Positions 1-6,073 of a stretch of DNA of 8,975 bases are shown here, piece by piece. The translations under genes and the position numbers were made by a program. Each line of letters opens with the position of its first letter. The stretch's first letter is position 1. The stretch covers positions 1 through 8,975 of the forward strand of contig JBFHDX010000140.1 of assembly GCA_041584475.1 (NCBI GenBank), written 5' to 3'. The stretch is from JBFHDX01 sp041584475 (lineage in GTDB: Bacteria > Pseudomonadota > Alphaproteobacteria > UBA8366 > JADFVY01). The notes under the pieces were generated by a model. That model was not told the origin of the DNA. It worked only from the letters and a program-made list of their open reading frames with translations, and did no database searches.

Positions 1-194
1 ACGTCGAGGATGGTGTCGCGGTGATCCGACGAGGCGGTGATGTCGAGGAAGGTCAATTCGTCGGCGCCGGCCTCGTCGTAGATCCGCGCCTGCTCGACCG
101 GATCGCCGGCATCGACAAGATTCACGAAATTCACACCCTTGACGACGCGGCCGTCCTTGACGTCGAGGCAGGGAATGACGCGGACCTTCAGCAC
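1..194 (-). CDS. hisF: Imidazole glycerol phosphate synthase subunit HisF, N-terminal part (cut by window edge)
   Basis: HisF is the cyclase subunit of imidazole glycerol phosphate synthase. It uses ammonia delivered by HisH to convert PRFAR into imidazole glycerol phosphate and AICAR in the cytoplasm. Only about the first 64 residues are present; the rest lies left of position 1. The start of the (beta/alpha)8 barrel is clear: MLKVRVIPCLDVKDGRVVKGV, with the catalytic Asp11 and the conserved Lys19, followed by GADELTFLDITAS. I chose the GTG at 194-192 because it gives the normal family N-terminus. It overlaps the hisA stop codon by 7 nt, so translation is probably coupled to hisA. A GAGGA sequence inside the end of hisA lies about 12 nt upstream of the GTG, rather far for a Shine-Dalgarno. 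The family identity is certain; the exact start is likely. Confidence 0.95.
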   Translation of the reverse strand, partial: MLKVRVIPCLDVKDGRVVKGVNFVNLVDAGDPVEQARIYDEAGADELTFLDITASSDHRDTILD

Positions 195-901
195 AGCGCC
201 AGCGCGTCCTCGAGCCGCACGCGCCCGTCATACAGGGCGCGGCCGACGATGGCACCGGCGATGTGCCCATCGGCGGCGAGCGCGCGGATGTCGTCGAGCG
301 AGGCGACGCCGCCGGAGGCGATCACCGGCACCGGCACGGCGCGCGCCAGCGCGGCGGTCGCCGCCACGTTCACGCCCTGCAGGGCCCCGTCGCGCTCGAT
401 ATCGGTGTGGATGATGGCGGCAACGCCCGCATCGGCGAAGCGGCGGGCGAGCTCGCCCGCGTGCAGATCGGTCTCCTGCGCCCAGCCGTCGACCGCGACG
501 TGGCCGCCGCGCGCGTCGATGCCGACGGCGACCCGCCCGGGCCAGCGCCGGCACGCCTCGCGCACCAGATCGGGATTGCGCACCGCGGCGGTGCCGAGGA
601 TGACCCGCGCGACGCCGCGGCCGAGCCAGCGCTCGATCGTCGCGAGATCGCGGATGCCGCCGCCGAGCTGCGCCGGGATCGAGATCGCGTCGAGGATCGC
701 CTCGACCGCCCGTTCGTTGACGGGCCGGCCGGCGAAGGCGCCGTCGAGATCGACGAGATGCAGCCATTCGGCACCGGCCGAGACGAAGCTGCGGGCCTGC
801 GCCGCAGGGTCGTCGTTGAACACGGTCGCCTGCTTCATGTCGCCCCGCACGAGGCGCACGCAACGCCCGTCCTTGAGGTCGATCGCCGGGTAGAGGATCA
901 T
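188..901 (-). CDS. hisA: Phosphoribosylformimino-5-aminoimidazole carboxamide ribotide isomerase HisA
   Basis: HisA catalyses the Amadori isomerisation of ProFAR to PRFAR, the step that supplies substrate to HisF/HisH. The product has 237 residues, normal for the family. The start MILYPAIDLKDGRCVRL carries the catalytic Asp8. The second catalytic aspartate is Asp129 in VGIDARGG. Further barrel signatures are QLGGGIRD near 79-85, HTDIERDG near 165-172 and VIASGGVASLDD near 193-204, the last two containing phosphate-binding loops. The ATG at 901-899 overlaps the stop of the upstream acetyltransferase gene as ATGA, and its own stop overlaps the hisF GTG. The same frame stays open upstream without a stop into the preceding gene, but homology begins at MILYP, so the longer reading is not used. 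It has no strong ribosome binding site of its own, which fits translational coupling. Confidence 0.97.
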   Translation of the reverse strand: MILYPAIDLKDGRCVRLVRGDMKQATVFNDDPAAQARSFVSAGAEWLHLVDLDGAFAGRPVNERAVEAILDAISIPAQLGGGIRDLATIERWLGRGVARVILGTAAVRNPDLVREACRRWPGRVAVGIDARGGHVAVDGWAQETDLHAGELARRFADAGVAAIIHTDIERDGALQGVNVAATAALARAVPVPVIASGGVASLDDIRALAADGHIAGAIVGRALYDGRVRLEDALALC

Positions 902-1479
902 CGCGGCGTCCCGCTGCCGCCGCCCGGTTCCGGCACGTCGCCGATCAGGATCTTGTAGTAGAAGCGGCCCGGCACCCAGCTGCCGTCCGGCAGCCGCGCG
1001 TAGAGCGGGTGCGTGCCCCACTGCCGGTAGCTCATGCTCTCGTAGATGTGGATCGCCGCCTCCTGGGTCTCGCGCACATCGAGGTTGATGAGCCCGAAGC
1101 CCTCGGCGCGCGCCGTCTCCTCGACGGCCTGCGTGAGCATGCGGGCGAGCCCGTGGCCGCGCGCCCACGGCGCGATGAAGGCGCCGGTCAGCGAACACGC
1201 GGCGGCCTGCGCCTCGTTGTTGCGCGTCGGCCGGACGAGCTGCGCCGAGCCGGCGACGACGCCGTCGAGCCGGGCGATGAACAGGGATCGGCCGGGTACG
1301 ACGAGCACACCCCTCCAGTAGCTCTCGAGCACCTGGCGCGGCGGCGGCGTCAGCCAGCCGAAGCCGCCCCCGGCGTCGATCGCCGCCGAGGTCGCCTCGC
1401 ACAACTCGAGGATTTCGCGGCCGTCGAGCGCGCCGGCGATGACGACGCTGGTCTCGGGCTCGGTGCCTACGGTCGCCAT
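898..1479 (-). CDS. GNAT-family N-acetyltransferase embedded in the his operon
   Basis: A 193-residue protein of the Gcn5-related N-acetyltransferase fold, expected to transfer an acetyl group from acetyl-CoA to an amine. Its substrate is unknown. The acetyl-CoA binding motif A is seen as FIAPWARGHGLARML at about 101-115 (R-x-x-G-x-G/A pattern), preceded by the strand region SLTGAF. Motif B-like sequence follows at about 131-151, NLDVRETQEAAIHIYESMSY, with a conserved C-terminal block (WGTHPLYARLPDG, then GRFYYKIL). The last dozen residues are Gly/Pro rich. The ATG at 1479-1477 lies inside the end of hisH (13-nt overlap) and has GAGG about 10 nt upstream. The stop overlaps the hisA start as ATGA. 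Its position makes it co-transcribed with histidine genes, but it is not a histidine pathway enzyme. It could act on a pathway-related metabolite, a protein N-terminus or an unrelated compound; nothing in the sequence decides this. Confidence 0.9.
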   Translation of the reverse strand: MATVGTEPETSVVIAGALDGREILELCEATSAAIDAGGGFGWLTPPPRQVLESYWRGVLVVPGRSLFIARLDGVVAGSAQLVRPTRNNEAQAAACSLTGAFIAPWARGHGLARMLTQAVEETARAEGFGLINLDVRETQEAAIHIYESMSYRQWGTHPLYARLPDGSWVPGRFYYKILIGDVPEPGGGSGTPR

Positions 1480-2093
1480 GCGATGAACGCCTCGATCAGG
1501 GCAAGACCCGCCCGCTGACTCTTTTCGGGGTGGAACTGGCTGCCGATCATGTTGTCGCGGCCGACGATCGCCGTGATCGGACCGCCGTAGTCGGTCGTCG
1601 CAAGCACGTGGTCCTCCCGCTCGCAGTCGAGTTGGTAGCTGTGCACGAAATACATGTCGACATCGGGTGGCAGGCGGTCGAGCACCGGGTGCGGCCGCCG
1701 CAGCGCGAGGTCGTTCCAGCCCATGTGCGGCACCTTGAGCGCCGGATCGTCCGGCGTGATCTCGACGGCCCGCCCGGGGATCCAGCCGAAGCCTTCGTGC
1801 CGGCCGTGCTCCAGCCCCTCGCTCGCCATCAGCTGCATGCCGACGCAGATCCCGAGAAACGGCGTGCCGCGCCCGATCACCGCCTCTTCGAGCGCGGCGA
1901 CCATGCCGTCGAGCGCGGACAGACCCCGCAGGCAATCGCCGAACGCGCCGACGCCGGGTAGAACGATGCGCTCGGCGCGGGCGACGCGTTCGGGGTCGGC
2001 GGTCACTTCGATACCGGTCCCGGCGACGCGCTCGAACGCCTTGGCCGCCGAGTGAAGGTTGCCGGAGCCGTAATCGACGATGGCGATGGTCAT
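1467..2093 (-). CDS. hisH: Imidazole glycerol phosphate synthase glutamine amidotransferase subunit HisH
   Basis: HisH hydrolyses glutamine and channels ammonia to HisF. The product has 208 residues, usual for the class I amidotransferase subunit. The N-terminus MTIAIVDYGSGNLHS is typical. The oxyanion-strand region PGVGAFGDC is at about 46-54. The nucleophile is Cys83 in GICVGMQLM, and the other triad residues are His188 and Glu190 in QFHPEKSQ. All catalytic residues are present, so the protein should be active. The ATG at 2093-2091 overlaps the hisB stop as ATGA, which points to coupled translation. Its 3' end overlaps the following acetyltransferase start by 13 nt, an unusually long overlap for this operon. 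Confidence 0.97.
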   Translation of the reverse strand: MTIAIVDYGSGNLHSAAKAFERVAGTGIEVTADPERVARAERIVLPGVGAFGDCLRGLSALDGMVAALEEAVIGRGTPFLGICVGMQLMASEGLEHGRHEGFGWIPGRAVEITPDDPALKVPHMGWNDLALRRPHPVLDRLPPDVDMYFVHSYQLDCEREDHVLATTDYGGPITAIVGRDNMIGSQFHPEKSQRAGLALIEAFIAWRP

Positions 2094-2692
2094 GCCGAGC
2101 CGCCGCCGAGGACGCCCTTGGTCGACGGCACCGCGTCGGCCTGTCGCGGGTCGATCGTGATCGCCTGGCGCAGGGCCCGCGCGAGGCCCTTGTAACAGGA
2201 CTCGGCGATGTGGTGGTTATTCTCGCCGTACAGGCACTCCACGTGCAGCGTCAGGCCGGCGTTCTGGGCGAAGGCGCCGAACCACTCGCGGAACAGCTCG
2301 GTGTCGAACTCGCCGAGCTTGGGCCGCGTGAACGCGACCTTCCAGACGAGCCAGGGTCGGTTCGAGCAGTCGAGCGCGACGCGCGTCAGCGTCTCGTCCA
2401 TCGGGATCAGCGCCGCGCCGTAGCGGGTGATACCCTTGCGGTCGCCGAGCGCCTCGGCGACCGCCTGGCCGATGGCGATCCCGGTGTCTTCGGTCGTGTG
2501 GTGGAAATCGATGTGCAGGTCGCCTTTCGCCCGCAGCGTCAGGTCGATCAGGCTGTGCCGCGACAGCTGCTCGAGCATGTGGTCGAGGAAGCCGATCCCC
2601 GTGGACACGTCATAGCGACCGGTGCCGTCGAGGTTGACGGTGACGGAAATCTGGGTCTCGCGCGTGTTGCGCTCCAAGCTTGCCTGGCGCAT
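2090..2692 (-). CDS. hisB: Imidazoleglycerol-phosphate dehydratase HisB (monofunctional)
   Basis: HisB dehydrates imidazole glycerol phosphate to imidazole acetol phosphate. The product has 200 residues and carries only the dehydratase domain, unlike the enterobacterial HisB, which also has a histidinol phosphatase domain. Metal- and substrate-binding signatures are present: FLDHMLEQ at 35-42, HHTTED at 64-69, NNHHIAE at 158-164 and STKGVLGG at 190-197. I chose ATG 2692-2690 because a strong Shine-Dalgarno-like GGAGAGG lies 3 nt upstream. A TTG further upstream at 2734 would add 14 residues rich in Arg and Pro and is less likely. This is the first gene of the leftward his operon in this window, and its promoter should lie in the gap shared with hslV. 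Confidence 0.97.
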   Translation of the reverse strand: MRQASLERNTRETQISVTVNLDGTGRYDVSTGIGFLDHMLEQLSRHSLIDLTLRAKGDLHIDFHHTTEDTGIAIGQAVAEALGDRKGITRYGAALIPMDETLTRVALDCSNRPWLVWKVAFTRPKLGEFDTELFREWFGAFAQNAGLTLHVECLYGENNHHIAESCYKGLARALRQAITIDPRQADAVPSTKGVLGGGSA

Positions 2693-2695
2693 CGG

Positions 2696-2702
2696 CCTCT
2701 CC
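2696..2702 (-). promoter_or_regulatory. Ribosome binding site of hisB
   Basis: Read on the minus strand this is GGAGAGG, ending 3 nt before the ATG at 2692, with the GGAG core 6 nt from the start. It is the clearest Shine-Dalgarno in the his operon. It fixes the hisB start as the ATG rather than the TTG at 2734. The downstream his genes lack comparable sites and probably rely on coupling. Confidence 0.7.
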
Positions 2703-2787
2703 GGCTTTCGGGGACGGCGCCCTTTTAGCAGCAAGCCCCGGCGAACGCCAGCCTTGCCGAACGCCCGACGGCGGGCGACGCCGCGGG

Positions 2788-2818
2788 CTTGATCGCTGAC
2801 CCGGCAAGCGCCACATGG
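2788..2818 (+). promoter_or_regulatory. Possible heat-shock (sigma-32-type) promoter of hslVU
   Basis: CTTGATC at 2788-2794 resembles the sigma-32 -35 element CTTGAAA. CCACATGG at 2811-2818 partly matches the -10 element CCCCATNT. The gap is 16 nt, within the 13-17 nt seen in E. coli heat-shock promoters. A transcript would start near 2825 and leave a leader of about 50 nt before the hslV ATG. hslVU is a known heat-shock operon in E. coli, so a promoter of this type is expected here. The match is partial and GC-rich DNA gives chance hits, so this is only a candidate. Confidence 0.35.
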
Positions 2819-2872
2819 GGTGGGTTCGGCGTCGCCGGACGCACGGCTTCAGGCAACCACCGGGACCGATCC

Positions 2873-3415
2873 ATGTCCGAGAAATCCGTTTGGCACGGCA
2901 CCACGATCCTGTCGGTTCGCAGGGGCGGCGCCGTCGTCGTCGCCGGCGACGGCCAGGTCAGCATGGGCCAGACCGTCGTCAAGTCGAACGCCCGAAAGGT
3001 GCGCCGGCTGGCGGACGGCAGCGTGATCGGCGGCTTCGCCGGCGCGACGGCCGACGCATTCACGCTGTTCGAGCGGCTCGAGGCCAAGCTCGAGCAGCAT
3101 GCGGGACAGCTGACGCGGGCCTGCGTCGAGCTCGCCAAGGACTGGCGCACCGACCGCTACCTGCGCCGCCTCGAGGCGCTGATGGCGGTCGCCGACAAGG
3201 ATGTCTCGCTGATCATCTCGGGCACCGGCGACGTGCTCGAGCCCGAGGACGGGCTGATCGGCATCGGCTCCGGCGGCCCGTTCGCGCTGGCCGCCGCGCG
3301 GGCGCTCTGCGGCGTCGACGGCCTCGACGCCGAGACCATCGCCCGCCGCGCCATGGAGATCGCCGCCGGCATCTGCGTCTACACCAACGACAGCATCGTC
3401 ATCGAGAAGCTATGA
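2873..3415 (+). CDS. hslV: ATP-dependent protease peptidase subunit HslV (ClpQ)
   Basis: HslV is the proteasome-beta-like threonine peptidase of the cytoplasmic HslVU protease. It assembles as a double hexamer capped by HslU rings. The product has 180 residues. The N-terminus MSEKSVWHGTTILSVRRGG shows that the catalytic threonine is Thr10, preceded by a 9-residue propeptide that must be removed. This differs from E. coli, where only Met precedes the Thr. Other family signatures are VVVAGDGQVSMGQTVVK, NARKVRRL, and ISGTGDVLEPEDGLIGIGSGGPFALAAARAL. The C-terminus IAAGICVYTNDSIVIEKL is typical. I chose ATG 2873 because it gives the family N-terminus; an open frame begins earlier, at 2789, but the added residues show no family match. 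No strong Shine-Dalgarno is visible upstream. The stop overlaps the hslU start as ATGA. Confidence 0.97.
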   Translation: MSEKSVWHGTTILSVRRGGAVVVAGDGQVSMGQTVVKSNARKVRRLADGSVIGGFAGATADAFTLFERLEAKLEQHAGQLTRACVELAKDWRTDRYLRRLEALMAVADKDVSLIISGTGDVLEPEDGLIGIGSGGPFALAAARALCGVDGLDAETIARRAMEIAAGICVYTNDSIVIEKL

Positions 3416-4719
3416 CCGCCTTCAGCCCCCGCGAGATCGTCTCGGAACTCGACCGCTACATCGTCGGCCAGGACGACGCCAAGCGCGCGGTCGCCATCGC
3501 GCTGCGCAACCGCTGGCGGCGGCTGCAGCTGAGCGAGGAGATGCGCGAGGAGATCCTGCCCAAGAACATCCTGATGATCGGCCCGACCGGCGTCGGCAAG
3601 ACCGAGATCGCTCGGCGCCTGGCCAAGCTGGCGAACGCCCCCTTCATCAAGGTCGAGGCGACGAAGTTCACCGAGATCGGCTATGTCGGCCGCGACGTCG
3701 AGCAGATCGTCCGCGACCTGACCGAGGTCGCCGTGCACATGACGCGCGAGCAGCAGCGCAAGCAGGTGCAGGCGAAGGCCGAGCTGGCGGCCGAGGAGCG
3801 CGTGCTCGATGCGCTCGTCGGCCAGAATGCGAGCGAGACGACGCGCCAGAGTTTCCGCGTCAAGCTGCGCCAGGGCGAGCTCGACGACAAGGAGATCGAG
3901 GTCCAGGTGCAGGACTCCGGCGGCGGCATGCCGACCTTCGAGATTCCCGGCATGCCGGGCGCCCAGATGGGCATGATCAACCTCAACGACGTGCTCGGCA
4001 AGATGATGGGCGGGCGCACGAAGCCGCGGCGCATGTCGGTGGCCGAATCCTGCGAGGTTCTCGTCGGCGAGGAGAGCGACAAGCTGCTCGACGACGAGGC
4101 GGTGGTGCGCGAAGCGATCGAGTCGGTCGAGCAGAACGGCATCGTCTTCCTCGACGAGATCGACAAGATCACCGCCCGCGCCGAGCGCACCGGCGCCGAC
4201 GTCAGCCGCGAGGGCGTCCAGCGCGACCTGCTGCCGCTGATCGAGGGCACGACCGTCGCCACCAAGCACGGCCCGGTCAAGAGCGACCACATCCTGTTCA
4301 TCGCCTCGGGCGCGTTCCACCTGGCGAAGCCGGCGGACCTGCTGCCCGAGCTGCAGGGCCGGCTGCCGATCCGGGTCGAGCTCAAGGCGCTCAACCGCGA
4401 CGATTTCGCCCGCATCCTGCGCGAGCCGGAGAACAGCCTGATCCGCCAGTACGTCGCGCTGCTCGGCGCCGAGGAGGTGACGCTGGACTTCTCCGAAGAC
4501 GCCATCGAGGCGATCGCCAGCCTGTCCGCCGACATCAACGCGCGGGTCGAGAATATCGGCGCCCGGCGGCTGCATACGGTGATGGAGAAGCTGCTCGAGG
4601 AGATCAGCTTCGGGGCCGCCGACCGCAGCGGCGAAACGATCACGATCGACGCGGCTTACGTTCGCGACCAGGTCGAGGAACTCGCCCGCGACACCGATCT
4701 CAGCAAGTTCATCCTCTGA
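3412..4719 (+). CDS. hslU: ATP-dependent protease ATPase subunit HslU (ClpY)
   Basis: HslU is the AAA+ unfoldase that recognises, unfolds and feeds substrates to HslV. The product has 435 residues, normal for the family. Walker A GPTGVGKT is at 57-64, the pore loop GYVG at 90-93 and Walker B IVFLDEID at about 244-251. A likely arginine finger is Arg317 in LQGRLP, and the sensor-2 sequence is NIGARRLH starting at 381. The variable intermediate (I) domain spans roughly 110-240 and includes a Gly/Met-rich stretch (GGGMPTFEIPGMPGAQMGM). The C-terminus DTDLSKFIL is the conserved tail that docks into HslV and activates it. All key residues are present. The ATG overlaps the hslV stop by 4 nt, so the two subunits are translationally coupled. 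The frame is open further upstream through hslV, but that part is a shadow of hslV. Confidence 0.98.
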   Translation: MTAFSPREIVSELDRYIVGQDDAKRAVAIALRNRWRRLQLSEEMREEILPKNILMIGPTGVGKTEIARRLAKLANAPFIKVEATKFTEIGYVGRDVEQIVRDLTEVAVHMTREQQRKQVQAKAELAAEERVLDALVGQNASETTRQSFRVKLRQGELDDKEIEVQVQDSGGGMPTFEIPGMPGAQMGMINLNDVLGKMMGGRTKPRRMSVAESCEVLVGEESDKLLDDEAVVREAIESVEQNGIVFLDEIDKITARAERTGADVSREGVQRDLLPLIEGTTVATKHGPVKSDHILFIASGAFHLAKPADLLPELQGRLPIRVELKALNRDDFARILREPENSLIRQYVALLGAEEVTLDFSEDAIEAIASLSADINARVENIGARRLHTVMEKLLEEISFGAADRSGETITIDAAYVRDQVEELARDTDLSKFIL

Positions 4720-4966
4720 AGCGTTATCGGATTGGTTCGCTCCAGCCCGCTCCCCCACCCGGCCACCCAACGGTATCGTGTGCTTTGGGTGGCCGGGTGG
4801 GGGAACGGGCCGGTGCCGATTTCGCGTAAGTGGATGATGTACCAGGCGGGGCGGCTAGCAGCCGCTCGGGCCAAAGCCACAACTCCACTCGCTTCGGGCC
4901 GGGGATCCGCTGGACCGCCGGTGGGGCGAGCGGCTTGCGGTCGCCGGCCATTCGGACCGCGACTCC
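4720..4966. other. Gap between convergent hslU and rhomboid genes
   Basis: A 247-nt stretch that receives transcription from both sides. Its first half contains the large inverted repeat described separately. The remainder (about 4811-4966) has reading frames on both strands, but they have no recognisable domain and no ribosome binding site, and they run across the palindrome or into the neighbouring gene. I see no supported gene here. Confidence 0.6.
4745..4810. repeat. Long perfect inverted repeat; possible bidirectional terminator or palindromic intergenic element
   Basis: Arms at 4751-4770 and 4785-4804 are exact reverse complements over 20 bp, separated by a 14-nt loop. After one mismatch (4750 against 4805) the stem continues for 5 more pairs, 4745-4749 with 4806-4810. 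The arm is strongly strand-biased (C-rich on the left, G-rich on the right). It begins 26 nt after the hslU stop and lies between convergent genes, so it could end transcription from both directions or protect 3' ends. There is no run of T after either arm, so it is not a canonical intrinsic terminator. The alternative is a dispersed palindromic (REP-like) element with copies elsewhere in the genome. Only one copy occurs in this window. Confidence 0.75.
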
Positions 4967-5851
4967 CTACCCGTGAGCCCGCAGCGCCAACGTCCAGGAC
5001 AGGGCGAAGACCAGGATGGCGGCGAGGCCCAGAACATGTCGCAGCCAGCGTGCGGGCAACGCGTGGCGGTCCAGCCAGGCAAAGGCGAGGCCGAACAGGC
5101 AGCCCGAGGCGAATCCGGCTACGTGGGCGAGGAGGTCGGTCCGCTCGCCGCTCATGCCGAGGAAGGCGAGCAGCGCGACACCGCCCCCCAGCGGCACCCA
5201 GCGATCGATGCGCCGCCGCCGCCGTTGCCAGGCATCGGTGGCAAGCATGCCGACGGTCGCGAAGACCGCCGTCGACGCCCCGACCGATGTGTGGTCCCAG
5301 GGTTGGAGGAGGGCGTTCAGGGCGTTGCCGAGCGCGCCCGCTAACAGCATGCCGGACAATGCCAGCCCCCAGCCCAGCGCCGCGCCCAGAAGAAAACCGA
5401 AGATCAGCCCGAAGAGGAGGTTGCCGGCCAAGTGGACACCGTCGGCATGGAGTCCGAGCGCCGTCACCGCACGCCACCACTCGCCGGCACGGATGAGGCC
5501 GGCCTGGCTTATGCCCGCCTGCCACCAGTCGAGCGCGAAGGCCTGGTTCCGCTGCAGCGTGTCCACCAGAAGGATGGCCATGCCGTAGAGGCAGGCTACG
5601 ACCACCCCGTCATGGACCTTCATGGGCGGCGCGACGCGGGGCGGCAGAAACGCCTGTTCCCGCCGATACAGATTCAGTTCTTCGCGAGCGGCCTCTGCGT
5701 CCCGCGCATCGACCGCGAGCGCGAATAGGCCATCGCGCGACAGCACGTCGCAACGGAGTCCCACGGCATCGAGCACCAGGGCGAATTCCAGGCAGCGCTG
5801 CCGGGACCGCGATTCGTAGAGCGTGACGATGTCGGGATCGATGTCCGCCAT
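4967..5851 (-). CDS. Rhomboid-family intramembrane serine protease with an extra N-terminal domain
   Basis: A 294-residue integral membrane protein. Rhomboids cleave transmembrane segments of other proteins within the inner membrane. Hydrophobic segments lie at about 81-99, 140-159, 162-182, 188-208, 218-235, 239-260 and 269-290, which gives a six-helix core plus one extra C-terminal helix. The catalytic serine is Ser193 in GASTAVF (most rhomboids have GASG) and falls in the fourth helix. The catalytic histidine is His243 in AHVAGFASG, in the sixth helix. The supporting motifs GEWWR (124-127) and HLAGN (140-144) are also present, so activity is expected. Residues 1-75 are soluble and resemble the small alpha/beta DUF2007-type domain (VTLYESRSRQRCLEFALVLDAVG, then a second half ending AAREELNLY); this assignment is tentative. 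Start is ATG 5851-5849; a GAGG lies about 13 nt upstream, which is far. It is convergent with hslVU and not in an operon with it. Confidence 0.9.
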   Translation of the reverse strand: MADIDPDIVTLYESRSRQRCLEFALVLDAVGLRCDVLSRDGLFALAVDARDAEAAREELNLYRREQAFLPPRVAPPMKVHDGVVVACLYGMAILLVDTLQRNQAFALDWWQAGISQAGLIRAGEWWRAVTALGLHADGVHLAGNLLFGLIFGFLLGAALGWGLALSGMLLAGALGNALNALLQPWDHTSVGASTAVFATVGMLATDAWQRRRRRIDRWVPLGGGVALLAFLGMSGERTDLLAHVAGFASGCLFGLAFAWLDRHALPARWLRHVLGLAAILVFALSWTLALRAHG

Positions 5852-6073
5852 CGGGCCCGCCGCGCCTCAGAACGCCGACCCGGGGGCCGGACCGCAAGCG
5901 ATGGCGGCAGGGAAGGTCCGCAGGATCGTCACGCGATTCCGCCCGATACCTCGCCGCCGCGGGCAGAGGCCGGGATCGTCGCATGCAACGGCAATACGCG
6001 GTGGGCGCTCGGATCGGACCATTGGATCAGCCATGTCGACGTCAATTCCGCTTCGCACATGGCAAAATAGGTT
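5852..6073. other. Gap between the XRE regulator gene and the rhomboid gene
   Basis: A 222-nt gap between two genes read on the minus strand. The rhomboid promoter should be here unless it is read through from the upstream chain. A TTGACG resembling a -35 element is present on the minus strand at 6045-6040, but I could not match it with a convincing -10. One minus-strand frame is open from a GTG at 6058 (or an ATG at 6034) to a stop at 5867 and would encode 63 (or 55) residues rich in Arg and Pro with no recognised domain. Another frame would give 43 residues from an ATG at 6060. Neither has a good ribosome binding site, so I do not call a gene. Confidence 0.5.

Larger units (their letters stand above)
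2693..2872. promoter_or_regulatory. Divergent intergenic region between hisB and hslV
   Basis: A 180-nt gap between two divergently read operons, so it should carry promoters for both. Visible elements are the hisB ribosome binding site, a small GC hairpin (CGCCCG at 2762-2767 against CGGGCG at 2772-2777, loop of 4), and a sigma-32-like promoter candidate for hslV at 2788-2818. The only AT-rich patch is at 2723-2727 (five bases), on the hisB side. I see no good sigma-70 consensus promoter for hisB, no histidine-rich leader peptide and no riboswitch. That the region drives both operons follows from the geometry; the exact elements are inference. Confidence 0.6.

Noticed and set aside
902..1402. 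Possible N-terminal extension of hisA, since its frame is open upstream to 1402.
   Set aside because: The extension overlaps the acetyltransferase in another frame, shows no homology, and the normal HisA N-terminus begins exactly at 901.
21..1518. Several plus-strand open frames over hisF, hisA and the acetyltransferase gene.
   Set aside because: They are shadows of well-supported minus-strand genes, have Arg/Ala-rich low-complexity translations and show no domain or ribosome binding site.
2693..2734. Upstream TTG start for hisB at 2734.
   Set aside because: The ATG at 2692 has a strong Shine-Dalgarno and gives the normal length; the extra 14 residues are Arg/Pro rich and without family similarity.
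3379..4770. A 463-codon open frame antisense to hslU.
   Set aside because: It mirrors the full length of hslU, whose motifs are unmistakable. Its composition (Leu, Asp, Ala, His rich, no domain) is what third-position GC bias produces on the opposite strand.
4745..4810. Calling the palindrome a standard intrinsic terminator.
   Set aside because: No T-rich run follows either arm, so it is recorded as a repeat with a possible terminator role.
4732..5496. A plus-strand frame of 254 codons crossing the palindrome and the rhomboid gene.
   Set aside because: It lies mostly opposite the rhomboid coding region, is Arg/Pro rich and has no recognisable domain.
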